Source of the DNA: Methylococcales bacterium
GTDB taxonomy: Bacteria; Pseudomonadota; Gammaproteobacteria; Methylococcales; Methylomonadaceae
Length of the DNA stretch: 54,537 nt
Assembly: GCA_026398895.1 (NCBI GenBank)
Contig: JAPLRZ010000057.1
Coordinates: forward strand, 1-54,537
Reading direction: 5' to 3'
In this document: positions 1 to 9,216 of the stretch, piece by piece
Layout of the letters: the number at the start of each line of letters is the position of its first letter
How positions within the stretch are numbered: the first letter of the stretch is position 1
Translations under genes and position numbers: made by a program
Notes under the pieces: model-generated
Database searches by the model: none
Told to the model about the DNA's origin: nothing
Seen by the model: only the letters and a program-made list of their open reading frames with translations

Positions 1-399
1 CGAGGTTGAGATGGACGAACAAGGGTCTTATGTCGGTAATAAATCTAACCAACGCTGGCTATGGCACGCCGTTGACCATGCCACCAATACAGTGCTGGCT
101 TATGTGTTTGGCAAGTGTAAGGATGACGTATTCAAGGAACTCAAAACCTTTTAACATTGCTCGCGACTACACCGATGACTGGGGGGTATATCAACGCCAC
201 CTAGAGACCGATAAACATGAAATTGGTAAGCGTAATACCCAAAAAATCGAACAATCGCACTTGGATCAAGCGGCTTACGCGCAAAACGTGTGCTTCTCAA
301 AACTAGAATTGGGGCATCGATACCGTTATCGGTTTGCTGATTAACAAGGTCGAATTTAAACGCAATATTTATGCTTGATTACAGGTTTCACCCACTACC
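1..399 (+). mobile_element. IS1-type transposase remnant (3' part, frameshifted)
   Basis: The reading frame starting at base 2 encodes the InsB-like stretch WHAVDHATNTVLAYVFGK and stops at 152-154. The similarity continues in another frame with YTDDWGVYQRHL and HEIGKRNTQKIEQ up to about base 290, followed by FSKLE in the same frame. Family knowledge: these are core motifs of the IS1 DDE transposase, which is normally one continuous ORF B. Here it is broken by at least one frameshift and further damage near 310. The sequence TTTCACCCACTACC ending at 399 is shared with the second remnant ending at 5887 and probably marks the element's right end. The 5' part lies outside the window. Inactive. 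Confidence 0.85.
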
Positions 400-408
400 T
401 AGATTTGA

Positions 409-1422
<1,014 letters not shown>

Positions 1423-1548
1423 TTAGGCTTTGTAGGGTTAGAAATAGCTTAGCTATCAGGGCTTGCGATTCATTATATCAGTGAATAGTATTGCTGATAG
1501 TGGCAGGCAAAAAGTAAGAATACCATCGGTTTCATTTTAGAGGGTTTT

Positions 1549-2184
1549 ATGAAAGTTAAACACACTACATTATTTGCATTGTTTGCAATTTTGCTGGCAT
1601 TTATGCCATTTGCTACCGTAACAGCGGATGCGTTAGCACCGCCACAAGTAGCAATAGCAGGTGCTTCTGAGCAATTGCAAAAAAGAATGCAGGATAAAAA
1701 TTTTATTAAAGATTTTAATCAAGTCACTCAGTTCGTCAATCAGGCAATTTATCCGCACACTGATTTTGATAAAATTTCAGCATTAGTGCTAGGTAAAATT
1801 TGGAAAACAGCCACACCTGACGAAAAAACGCGCTTTAAACATGAGTTTCAAATTCTGTTGATAAGAACCTATTCACGCGCCTTCGTTGAATTTAAAGATT
1901 GGACAGTACACTTTCTGCCATTAGAAATGGAAGAAGGTTCGACTAAAGCAATGGTAAAAACCGAAGTGTTACAACCAGGTATTCAACCCGTCGGTGTTGA
2001 TTACCGCATGGAACTAAGCAATGGCGAATGGAAAGCCTATGACATTATGATTGAAGGTGTCAGTTTGGTGACCAACTATCGCACCACGTTTAGTAACGAA
2101 GTAGAAACCAAAGGTTCATTATCAGCTGTGATTGATGATATTGCTAAACGCAATGCTGAAGCGTTATCTGCAAAAAGTTCCTAA
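1549..2184 (+). CDS. MlaC/Ttg2D-family phospholipid-binding periplasmic protein
   Basis: The 211-residue protein has an N-terminal signal peptide (hydrophobic residues 7-26) and the whole-length fold pattern of the Tol_Tol_Ttg2 (MlaC) family, including FVNQAIYPHTDFDKIS near 62-77, the spaced LVLGKIWKTATPDEK stretch, and the RTYSRAFVEF segment. Family role: it carries phospholipids or other lipids across the periplasm between an outer-membrane MlaA and an inner-membrane MlaFEDB transporter. No mla genes adjoin it, so it is an orphan relative to the second MlaC-like gene in the hopanoid locus (hpnM, 42175-42786). A good ribosome binding site (AGAGGG) precedes the ATG, and a strong terminator follows. 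Confidence 0.85.
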   Translation: MKVKHTTLFALFAILLAFMPFATVTADALAPPQVAIAGASEQLQKRMQDKNFIKDFNQVTQFVNQAIYPHTDFDKISALVLGKIWKTATPDEKTRFKHEFQILLIRTYSRAFVEFKDWTVHFLPLEMEEGSTKAMVKTEVLQPGIQPVGVDYRMELSNGEWKAYDIMIEGVSLVTNYRTTFSNEVETKGSLSAVIDDIAKRNAEALSAKSS

Positions 2185-2215
2185 GTAAATAACACGTTCG
2201 TATTCCTAATTATTC

Positions 2216-2253
2216 AAAACCTACCCTGTCATGATGATGCGGTAGGTTTTTCT
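2216..2253 (+). terminator. Rho-independent terminator after the MlaC-like gene
   Basis: A perfect 10-bp stem, AAAACCTACC (2216-2225) pairing with GGTAGGTTTT (2241-2250), encloses a 15-nt loop. The T-rich end of the stem continues into TCTTT. It separates the MlaC-like gene from cmoB. Confidence 0.85.
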
Positions 2254-2284
2254 TTAGACCTTCTTAGGTCAACTCATTAATAAA

Positions 2285-3256
2285 ATGAGCGATTATCAAA
2301 CCCTGTATGACGCACTACTAGACGCAAAAGCCGATGCGTGGGTTGAATTATTACCTGCACAACTCGCCCAAGCTCTTGATGACTCCAAACATGGCGACTT
2401 GCTACGTTGGCAAAGCGTTATTCAGCAACTCCCAGAACTAAATCCATCACAACGCCTATTAGATGCTGATGCTGTGCAGATTGGCAATAGCGGAGATTTA
2501 AGCTACATACAACAAGCCCAGCTCGAACAATGCTTGAGAGCTTTACACCCGTGGCGCAAAGGTCCTTATCAATTATTTGGTACTCATATCGATACAGAAT
2601 GGCGTTCACATTGGAAATGGGATAGGCTAAAAAATCATCTTGCACCGCTGGAGCATCGTTTGATATTAGATGTGGGTTGCGGCAATGGTTATCACTGTTG
2701 GCGACTATTAGGCGCGGGTGCGAAAATGGTGGTCGGTATTGATCCGACGTTGCTCAATGTTATGCAGTTTCAACTGATTAAAAAACTACACGGCACTGCG
2801 CCTGTGTACGTCTTGCCATTAGGTATAGAATCAGTACCCAGCAATCTACAGGTCTTTGATACTGTGTTTTCGATGGGCGTGCTGTATCATCGCCGCTCCC
2901 CTATCGATCATCTGTTAGAATTAAAAGGCTGTTTACAACAAGGCGGTGAATTGGTGTTAGAAACCTTGGTGATTGATGGCGGGTTAGGCGAAGTGTTAGT
3001 ACCCGAACACCGTTACGCGAAAATGCGCAATGTCTGGTTTTTACCCAGTTGCGACACGTTAATGAGTTGGCTAAAACGCTGTGGCTTTAAAAATGTGCGC
3101 TTGGTGGATGTGACTACAACCAGCATTGAAGAACAACGTAGTACCGAATGGATGCAGTTTCATTCTCTGCAAGATTTTCTCCACCCAGAAAATCCACAAC
3201 TAACTTGTGAAGGCTTACCCGCACCGAAACGGGCGATTTTTATTGCTAATGCCTAA
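2285..3256 (+). CDS. cmoB: tRNA U34 carboxymethyltransferase CmoB
   Basis: CmoB transfers the carboxymethyl group of carboxy-S-adenosylmethionine to 5-hydroxyuridine at the wobble position of certain tRNAs, giving cmo5U. The 323-residue product has the family length. A family-specific N-terminal half contains LHPWRKGPYQLFG, and a Rossmann methyltransferase domain follows with the motif I stretch LDVGCGNGYHCWRLLGAGA (about residues 125-143) and FSMGVLYHRRSP. It also has the conserved C-terminal EGLPAPKRAIFIA tail. The partner cmoA, often adjacent in gammaproteobacteria, is not beside it. The ribosome binding site is weak. Confidence 0.95.
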   Translation: MSDYQTLYDALLDAKADAWVELLPAQLAQALDDSKHGDLLRWQSVIQQLPELNPSQRLLDADAVQIGNSGDLSYIQQAQLEQCLRALHPWRKGPYQLFGTHIDTEWRSHWKWDRLKNHLAPLEHRLILDVGCGNGYHCWRLLGAGAKMVVGIDPTLLNVMQFQLIKKLHGTAPVYVLPLGIESVPSNLQVFDTVFSMGVLYHRRSPIDHLLELKGCLQQGGELVLETLVIDGGLGEVLVPEHRYAKMRNVWFLPSCDTLMSWLKRCGFKNVRLVDVTTTSIEEQRSTEWMQFHSLQDFLHPENPQLTCEGLPAPKRAIFIANA

Positions 3257-3763
3257 CTTGGATTAAAACAAAACGGCTTAAAGTCTTTGGGGACGCAAAG
3301 TGAAAACTGCTCATCATGGATTTTGGCAAAATACAAACCGTGCGCTAATACTTTTTGTTGTAATTGTTGATTAGCATCGACAGCGGCGAGTATGCCATAG
3401 AGTTTTTTATGGGCTAATTCAGGAAATAACACATTCACCGTTAGCGTAGGCTAATACATCAATCTCCTGCTCATTACCGTTTTTATCACGCACCCGCACG
3501 CTAGGATTAATGGTCGTCATGCCAAATTTTTCGGTTAAGATTTTAGTCATGGAAGGCAATGCTAAACCTTCCGTGAAACTGCCAAATTTATTAGCAATGC
3601 CTCCGATTTGTTGCCGTAATTCTTTCATCCCTTTATCATTTTCCTTGCGGGATTTAGACATCTCTTCACTGAGGTTTTTGCGTGAAATAGCTGCCTCTTC
3701 CGCCATTTTTTGTTGATTGATGGATAAACTGGCTACTAAGTCTTTTAATTCTTGGTCGGTCAT
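3253..3763 (-). pseudogene. PD-(D/E)XK nuclease-like (DUF3782-type) gene with internal deletion
   Basis: Two minus-strand reading frames make one broken gene. The first (3763-3419) has an N-terminal coiled-coil region (NQQKMAEEAAISRKN onward), then KFGSFTEGLALPSM and the nuclease-like RVRDKNGNEQEIDVLAYANGE, then stops. The second (3438-3253) carries the expected C-terminus, FPELAHKKLYGILAAVDANQ to the final KDFKPFCFNPS. Family knowledge: intact relatives have about 30-40 residues between these parts, including the catalytic ExK strand. Here they are joined directly and out of frame. The deletion removes the catalytic core, so the gene is almost certainly dead. Family naming is from memory and less certain than the break itself. 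Confidence 0.7.
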
Positions 3764-3839
3764 GGTGATAGCTTGATAAACGTGTAAATTTGGCTTGTAT
3801 TATACGCTAAACACTTCGTCCGAATTTGCGTTCAGTTGT

Positions 3840-4052
3840 TTATTCCCACTTTGTCGCCAATTGTCTTTGTTCGCTTGCACAATCTCGAAGATACAAATTT
3901 ATTAAGCTCTGATAAGGAATGCCTTTCCTGTCCGCCATTTCCTTGAAATAAGCAATAGTTTCCTCATCCAGACGAATAGTCACTTGTTTTTTAAGCCGTT
4001 TTGCATAGGGATTTTTAACTGATTTTGAAAAATCATAAGATTCACGCATGAC
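3840..4052 (-). CDS. brnA: BrnA-family antitoxin
   Basis: The 70-residue protein starting MRESYDFSKSVKNPY contains the ribbon-helix-helix-like stretch KKQVTIRLDEETIAYFKEMA, then GIPYQSLINLYLRDCA, typical of BrnA/CopG-type antitoxins. Family role: it binds the BrnT ribonuclease and represses the shared promoter. The reading frame is open further upstream, but the ATG at 4052 has AGGG eight bases before it and overlaps the end of brnT, which fits translational coupling, so I chose it. Confidence 0.85.
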   Translation of the reverse strand, partial: VMRESYDFSKSVKNPYAKRLKKQVTIRLDEETIAYFKEMADRKGIPYQSLINLYLRDCASEQRQLATKWE

Positions 4053-4335
4053 CATAGCCCTCATACTGTTTTCGTTCAAGTTTGTCAGCTTTTCGCGCTG
4101 AAATAATACGAATAGTGTTCGAGCTTCTTTCACAATGGCAAACAGTTAATAGATTATATTGCGAGCTTACACCCATAAGGATAAAACGCGCTTCGCCTTT
4201 GGAACTATCTGGGTCAGGAATTAGCCGCGCTAACTCATCTGCAAACACAGTTTTAGCTTCTTCAAAGGAAATACCGTGTTTCTTCTGATTTGAGATATTT
4301 TTGTTTTCATCCCACTCGAATTTTAAACTATTCAT
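4042..4335 (-). CDS. brnT: BrnT-family toxin (ribonuclease)
   Basis: The 97-residue protein opens with LKFEWDENKNISNQKKHGISFEEA, the signature of BrnT, and ends with RIISARKADKLERKQYEGY. Family role: a RelE-fold ribonuclease that stops translation under stress and is neutralised by BrnA. It is first in the toxin-antitoxin operon and its last 11 bases overlap brnA. No frameshift or missing core motif is seen, so the module looks intact and may be functional. It lies among repeats and broken genes, which fits an accessory region. Confidence 0.9.
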   Translation of the reverse strand: MNSLKFEWDENKNISNQKKHGISFEEAKTVFADELARLIPDPDSSKGEARFILMGVSSQYNLLTVCHCERSSNTIRIISARKADKLERKQYEGYGHA

Positions 4336-4400
4336 GGAATGAATATAATTATATTGTAGTTACAAGTCAATGCAGATGATTTAAAGGGCAATCTGGAGTT

Positions 4401-4477
4401 GAGTAGAACGCAGCGAAACCCATCATTTTCGAGGGTTGATGATGGGTTTCGCTATCGCTCTACCCATCTTACGGGTT
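4401..4477. repeat. Palindromic REP-like repeat, copy 1
   Basis: This is an imperfect palindrome built around GAAACCCATCATTTTCG and GATGATGGGTTTCGC, ending CTACCCATCTTACGGGTTA. A nearly identical copy lies at 4768-4850. The stem arms GAAACCCATCAT and ATGATGGGTTTC pair perfectly. Confidence 0.8.
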
Positions 4478-4727
4478 ACGGGTTAACCAGTCCCACACGT
4501 TTGAATTCAGGCACATGATGTTCAGTATAACGCCAAGATTAAAACGTTGCGACGGGGTGAATACTCCGTCGCGCTTCGGTTCAACTTTCAAATCTGAACT
4601 AATGCCTCTGGTGCAGAAGTTGTTGCCTAAGGCAGTAATTACAACGCTATGAGCGAGTAACTTACGGATAAAGCGATTTGGCGCGGGATTGCCTGCACCG
4701 AAACGGGCGTAATACCTAACAGCAAAA
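4478..4727. other. Gene-free degenerate stretch with a short cmoB-tail-like match
   Basis: No intact ORF is visible. Bases near 4690-4712 share GCACCGAAACGGGCG with the 3' end of cmoB (about 3220-3234), and in frame both read GLPAPKRA. The reading frame upstream of this match is broken by stops. It may be a vestige of a second copy or of a rearrangement; nothing else was recognised. Confidence 0.3.
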
Positions 4728-4755
4728 AGCCATCGTGAGTTGCCTCACGATGGCT
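4723..4755 (-). terminator. Rho-independent terminator of the small minus-strand gene
   Basis: A perfect 12-bp stem, AGCCATCGTGAG (4728-4739) pairing with CTCACGATGGCT (4744-4755), encloses a 4-nt loop. Read on the minus strand, the stem is followed by TTTTT. It lies about 100 bases downstream of the stop of the gene at 4852-5106. Confidence 0.75.
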
Positions 4756-4767
4756 TCAAGTAGTGTG

Positions 4768-4850
4768 TAAGATGGGTAGAACGCAGTGAAACCCATCATT
4801 TTCGCGGGTTGATGATGGGTTTCGCTATCGCTCTACCCATCTTACGGGTT
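4768..4850. repeat. Palindromic REP-like repeat, copy 2
   Basis: The outer arms TAAGATGGGTAG (4768-4779) and CTACCCATCTTA (4833-4844) are perfect inverted repeats around the same inner palindrome as the copy at 4401-4477. It sits immediately after the stop of the gene at 4852-5106. Confidence 0.8.
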
Positions 4851-4851
4851 A

Positions 4852-5106
4852 TCACTCCTTCGCTAGAGTAATACAATAGCCCCAACCGCAGACTCTTATA
4901 CTAAAAGACCCCTCTGTGAACTTTACATTCATCTCATCGTGAACAGGAATCCCTTTATCCTTTAGATGCTTTTTAGCATCCGCCTTTATTTCATGGCGAT
5001 GCTCAGGCAGTTCTGTATCCAGTTCACCTAACATCTCATCCCATTTTGGATGATTGATAATATCCTTATAGGCTTTTTCGAACTTTTTAAGATTGTCATG
5101 TGGCAT
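4852..5106 (-). CDS. Small uncharacterised protein with CGWGYC C-terminus (leader-like)
   Basis: The 84-residue protein begins MPHDNLKKFEKAYKDI. The ATG at 5106 is preceded by AAGGAGA at good spacing, so I prefer it over the longer open frame to 5187. The first two thirds are charged and helical-looking. The end reads LKDKGIPVHDEMNVKF, then EGSFSIRVCGWGYCITLAKE. The GIPVHDEMNVKF part is loosely reminiscent of nitrile-hydratase-like leader (NHLP) ends, and the tail has two cysteines five residues apart among aromatics. No modification enzyme is nearby, so a peptide-precursor role is only a suggestion. It is divergent from the XRE regulator. Function unknown. Confidence 0.6.
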   Translation of the reverse strand: MPHDNLKKFEKAYKDIINHPKWDEMLGELDTELPEHRHEIKADAKKHLKDKGIPVHDEMNVKFTEGSFSIRVCGWGYCITLAKE

Positions 5107-5307
5107 ATCTTTTCTCCTTCCTAATTTATTTTCAAATAATTGATAGCGAGTAGCCTCTATGGAGCGGAATACTGGGGTTATCGCCATGCTGTTACCGTTC
5201 TTGTTATCCCGCTACGCATTAACAACAAGAGAACTCATTATCAAGCTACTTTTTACATGATACAATCAACTAACAGTGGTTATTCCTACCCAAATTGTGG
5301 TGATTTA

Positions 5308-5739
5308 ATGAAAGTTCACGAAAAAATACGGCTGATACGCGAATCTAAAAATTGGTCACAAGAAGATATGGCGGAAAAGTTGAAAATGTCGGTGAACGGT
5401 TATGCAAAAATCGAACGAGGGGAAACCAAGGCTTTTAATCCACATTTGGAACGTATTGCTGAAGTATTGGATATGGATTTAGTGGAATTAATGCCAGATG
5501 ATAAGCATATTTGTGTAATCAGTGGTGATAACACTAACAACGGTGATGGTCATAATATAAATTTTGGTTCATCAATGGAACTAGCCTTTGAAGTTCAAAA
5601 ACTACAATTGATTAACGCGCACAAAGACGAAACCATCGGACATCTCAAACAAGATATAGTGCGTTTAACAGAGATGCTAGAGCTATATAAACACGAAATC
5701 GGTAAACAAAATACTCAGAAAATCGAACGCAATTGTTAA
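5308..5739 (+). CDS. XRE-family HTH regulator with IS1-derived C-terminal tail
   Basis: From the ATG at 5308 the product is 143 residues. Residues 1-64 form a Cro/C1 helix-turn-helix domain (KVHEKIRLIRESKNWSQEDMA, then VNGYAKIERGETK and LERIAEVLDMD). A linker and a coiled-coil-like segment (KDETIGHLKQDIVRLTEMLELY) follow, where relatives usually end. The last residues, KHEIGKQNTQKIERNC, match the C-terminal region of an IS1 transposase in frame (compare bases 215-255 of the window). The 3' end was therefore replaced or extended by insertion-element sequence. The HTH is intact, so DNA binding is plausible; a likely target is the divergent promoter region shared with the small protein gene. Confidence 0.75.
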   Translation: MKVHEKIRLIRESKNWSQEDMAEKLKMSVNGYAKIERGETKAFNPHLERIAEVLDMDLVELMPDDKHICVISGDNTNNGDGHNINFGSSMELAFEVQKLQLINAHKDETIGHLKQDIVRLTEMLELYKHEIGKQNTQKIERNC

Positions 5740-5887
5740 ACTTTCAGACATGGATTAAGCGGCTTACACGCAAAACATTATGTTTATCGAAAATCGATTT
5801 GATGCACGATACGGTCATTGGATTGCTTATTAATAAAGTCGTTGTGAGCGGAATATTTATGCCTAATCGCAGATTTCACCCACTACC
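5691..5887 (+). mobile_element. IS1-type transposase remnant, second copy (3' end)
   Basis: The sequence encodes KHEIGKQNTQKIER, then after a stop and frame change WIKRLTRKTLCLSKIDLMHDTVIGLLINKVV, the C-terminal part of an IS1 transposase. It ends with TTTCACCCACTACC at 5887, the same end as the copy at 1-399. Its first part is fused in frame to the XRE regulator. Confidence 0.85.
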
Positions 5888-5892
5888 CATCA

Positions 5893-5920
5893 TTGGCTAT
5901 AACAAGCTCGGTATTATAAT
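5893..5920 (+). promoter_or_regulatory. Predicted sigma70-type promoter for dabA
   Basis: TTGGCT (5893-5898) and a perfect TATAAT (5915-5920) are separated by 16 bases, 40 bases before the dabA ATG and just past the IS1 remnant end. Confidence 0.5.
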
Positions 5921-5959
5921 AAACACTTCGATCAAGCAACGGTTTTTATAGGATTGACT

Positions 5960-8900
5960 ATGCAGCGCACCGCTTTAACATCAAACGATAGCCGTGACCT
6001 TATTTTATCGGCATTGGCACACATAAATCATATTTTACCTGCCCAAGCACCGTTACAGGATTTTGTCCATCACAATACCTTACATGGTTATCAACAGTTA
6101 AGTTTTGAACAAGCCATTGCTGAAAATGAAGCGGTGACGGGCATAAAAGGCTACTTACCTGAAAGTAACTATCGCCAGTTTTATGCGCAAGGGCGAATTA
6201 ATGACCACGATATAGCCGCCGCCTTAGCGCGTTATTCTGAATTGGACGCGGAAAAAATCCTGTGTAGCGCGGCGAGTAAAGACATTAGCAAGCAGGCGAT
6301 TTTAACCACTGCGTTATTGGCGGATTTGTCGGCAATTTCGGTGAGTCAATTGACGTGGCAAATAGAAGAACTTCATGCCTTAAATTCGGTGCAAATCGAT
6401 GTACCAGAAGCGATTGCGCAACACTACACGCCGCAGGCTATACGCGCTTTGTGGGAAGCACTGTTATTAAAATTGGATTTGCAACACGCGGCGTATCATC
6501 CTGAAACCTTGCTGGATTTATCCTTAGAACAGACTGAAGATTGGTTAAGCGATAGCCATTCCAGTGCGTCCATCCATCAACAAACCCAACAACAAACATT
6601 AGTTGAACTGGGCAAGCTGTTCGCCCAAGTGGGTGATGAATTGAGTGTGCGCGGTTTGGTGTTAGCATTAAGTGGCAAGGATGTTCTGGATTTTGTGCGT
6701 CCAAAGCTAATACGGGTTTGCGCTTCGGTGTTGGATGAAGGCGTTGCCGCGTGGCATACGCCTAATGCTGAACAGAAAGGACTTTATACAGCGTGGCGCG
6801 AAACCGCAAAATACGACATCACCCTGTTTTTGCATGAACTGCCCGATTGGCAACAGATTATGTCAGCCTTGCCTGAAGATGCTATCGATACCATCATTGT
6901 GCATTTAAGCGCAATGGATATACCCAGCGAAAAATGGGCAGGGTATTTGCAACGTATTGCCTTAGAAATTGCGGGTTGGTCGGGCATGATTGCGTGGCGT
7001 GAACAACATCCAGATTATCAAACCAATCATAAAGTGGCGATTAAACTTGCCGATTATTTAGCGATACGTCTGACTTTGGATAGATTGTGGCTGAATCAAA
7101 TCTGTCATGATTTATGGAAAGTTGAAGCAAAACTGAGCTGTTTACAGCATTATTTTCGCAAAAATTTATCGGAATTTATGGTGCGCAGTCGTCTTTATCA
7201 AGGCGATTTACCCGAATATCTCAGTCATCAAGCTAAATCACTGACTACGCAAGTGAATTCTGAACGTAGTCATCGTCAACAATGGCAACAGCTAGCGGAT
7301 TTAATCTGGACGTGGCAATTTAGTCCAATGGCAAACCATAAAAATCATGGTTCGACCAACTCACCATCGGTGTTTAACAGCGGCTGGCGGTTGTTTCGCT
7401 TGAGTCAACACTTGGGGCTGCAATCCAACGATATTCAAGCCCTGCAAATAACAGATTTACAAACGATATTAATGGTATTGGATGAATTTAGCTCCGATGA
7501 ACGCAGTAAAGTCTGGCTAACCGCTTACGAAAGCCATTATCGAGAACGTTTTTTTAATGCCTTACGCGCTAATCATAACCGTGGACGTTGGGCAGTACGG
7601 AAAACTCGCCCAGAAGCACAGCTTATTTTTTGCATGGATGAACGCGAAGAAAGTTTTCGCCGTCATTTAGAAGAACATAATGCTGCTATTGAAACCTTGG
7701 GTGCGGCGGGATTTTTCGGTGTGCCTATTAATTACCAAGGCTTAGATGAAAATAACGTCACTGCCTTATGTCCTGTGGTGGTGATACCCAGTCATGAAGT
7801 GCGAGAAATACCGTTACCTGATACTGAAAACGCCGTAGAACAACATAATCGTGGACGTAAACTGAATCAAAGCCTTAGCCGATTACTATTGCAAAGCTCG
7901 CGAACTAACCCCTTATTATCGTATCCCGTCATTGACTTGTTTGCACCATTTACCTTAGTTAGTTTACTGGCTAAAACGCTAGTGCCTAAAACCCAGCAAC
8001 AGTTTATTGCCAGCATGATGAATAAAGTCTCACCACTGGTTGACACCCAATTACATTTTACCGCTGACGACGATGCTCCCATTGCCACACCTGCCCAACC
8101 ACGATTGGGTTTTACCGATAGTGAACAAGCCGACCGCGTGACTAATTTATTGCGCGTTATGGGCTTAACTGACGTGTTCGCGCCGTTAGTGGTATTGTTT
8201 GGACACGGTTCAATCAGTCAAAATAATCCACACCGTGCCGCATACAACTGTGGCGCGTGTAGTGGTCGGCATGGTGGCCCGAATGCGCGAGTGTTTGCGG
8301 CAATGGCAAATCGTCCAGAGATTCGACACTTATTGGCAAAACGCGGCATTAACATTCCCACTGATACTTGGTTTATCGGTGCCGAACACAATACCTGTAA
8401 TGAAGACATCGATTGGTATGATTTGAATAGCTTGCCCCCTGCCCTACAACCCGTGTTTAATAAACTACAGGCAGATTTAATTCATGCACAGCATTTATCG
8501 GCGCATGAGCGTTGTCGGCGATTAGCATCCGCGCCACGCAATCCCAGTCACGAAGAGGCATTGCATCATATTCAGGAACGAGCCACCGATTTTTCTCAAG
8601 CACGTCCAGAATTAGGACACGCCACTAACGCCGCCGCTGTAGTGGGAAGACGGGCGTTAACTCAAGGTGCATTTTTTGACCGTCGAGTGTTTTTAATTTC
8701 TTATGACGCTACGCAAGATCCAGACGGCAATATTCTCGAAGGTATTTTATTAGCCGTAGCCCCAGTTGGTGCAGGCATTAATTTGGAATATTATTTTTCT
8801 ACCGTCAATAATGAGCGTTTTGGTTGTGGCACAAAAGTTCCGCATAACGTGACAGGTTTTTTTGCCATTATGGACGGCACTAGCAGTGATTTACGCACGG

Positions 8901-9205
8901 GTTTACCACAACAAATGATTGAAATTCACGAAGCCATGCGCCTGCAACTGCTAGTCGAAGCCAAAACTACGGTATTGGAACAAATTTACCAGCGACAAGA
9001 AAGTCTGCGTGAATTGATTGCAGGCGGTTGGTTACATTTATCCACTAAAGACCCCGACACTGGTGATATTCATGTTTTTGAACGTGGCACAGGTTTTGTC
9101 CTTTGGCAAGGCGACACCGAAGAGTTACCCACTTATCAGAAATCGCCCGCGTGTTATAAAGATAAAAGCGAGCCTGTATCACCTGCGTTGATTAAGCAAC
9201 AGTAA
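5960..9205 (+). CDS. dabA: DabA-type inorganic carbon transporter subunit (UPF0753/DUF2309)
   Basis: The 1081-residue protein starts at ATG 5960 with AGGA six bases upstream; an in-frame TTG lies at 5954. Family knowledge: DabA is a cytoplasmic, carbonic-anhydrase-like zinc protein that works with the membrane protein DabB to trap CO2 as bicarbonate, energised by the proton gradient. The zinc-site residues are visible: C558 and D560 in LIFCMDEREESFRRHLE, and H749 and C764 in FGHGSIS and AAYNCGACSGRHGG. The spacings of 2 and 15 agree with characterised DabA. The N-terminal VHHNTLHGYQ motif is also present. No dabB (NuoL-like) gene adjoins it. rdgB follows after 11 bases, suggesting co-transcription. 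Confidence 0.9.
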   Translation: MQRTALTSNDSRDLILSALAHINHILPAQAPLQDFVHHNTLHGYQQLSFEQAIAENEAVTGIKGYLPESNYRQFYAQGRINDHDIAAALARYSELDAEKILCSAASKDISKQAILTTALLADLSAISVSQLTWQIEELHALNSVQIDVPEAIAQHYTPQAIRALWEALLLKLDLQHAAYHPETLLDLSLEQTEDWLSDSHSSASIHQQTQQQTLVELGKLFAQVGDELSVRGLVLALSGKDVLDFVRPKLIRVCASVLDEGVAAWHTPNAEQKGLYTAWRETAKYDITLFLHELPDWQQIMSALPEDAIDTIIVHLSAMDIPSEKWAGYLQRIALEIAGWSGMIAWREQHPDYQTNHKVAIKLADYLAIRLTLDRLWLNQICHDLWKVEAKLSCLQHYFRKNLSEFMVRSRLYQGDLPEYLSHQAKSLTTQVNSERSHRQQWQQLADLIWTWQFSPMANHKNHGSTNSPSVFNSGWRLFRLSQHLGLQSNDIQALQITDLQTILMVLDEFSSDERSKVWLTAYESHYRERFFNALRANHNRGRWAVRKTRPEAQLIFCMDEREESFRRHLEEHNAAIETLGAAGFFGVPINYQGLDENNVTALCPVVVIPSHEVREIPLPDTENAVEQHNRGRKLNQSLSRLLLQSSRTNPLLSYPVIDLFAPFTLVSLLAKTLVPKTQQQFIASMMNKVSPLVDTQLHFTADDDAPIATPAQPRLGFTDSEQADRVTNLLRVMGLTDVFAPLVVLFGHGSISQNNPHRAAYNCGACSGRHGGPNARVFAAMANRPEIRHLLAKRGINIPTDTWFIGAEHNTCNEDIDWYDLNSLPPALQPVFNKLQADLIHAQHLSAHERCRRLASAPRNPSHEEALHHIQERATDFSQARPELGHATNAAAVVGRRALTQGAFFDRRVFLISYDATQDPDGNILEGILLAVAPVGAGINLEYYFSTVNNERFGCGTKVPHNVTGFFAIMDGTSSDLRTGLPQQMIEIHEAMRLQLLVEAKTTVLEQIYQRQESLRELIAGGWLHLSTKDPDTGDIHVFERGTGFVLWQGDTEELPTYQKSPACYKDKSEPVSPALIKQQ

Positions 9206-9216
9206 GAGAGAATTTT

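Noticed and set aside
4401..4850. Possible CRISPR array
   Set aside because: There are only two long palindromic repeats nearly 370 bases apart, with no regular spacers and no cas genes.
5140..5307. Extended N-terminus for the XRE regulator
   Set aside because: The HTH domain begins naturally at ATG 5308, and the upstream part overlaps the divergent gene's promoter.
8199..8426. Plus-strand ORF inside dabA
   Set aside because: It overlaps the zinc-site region of dabA in another frame and is a shadow.
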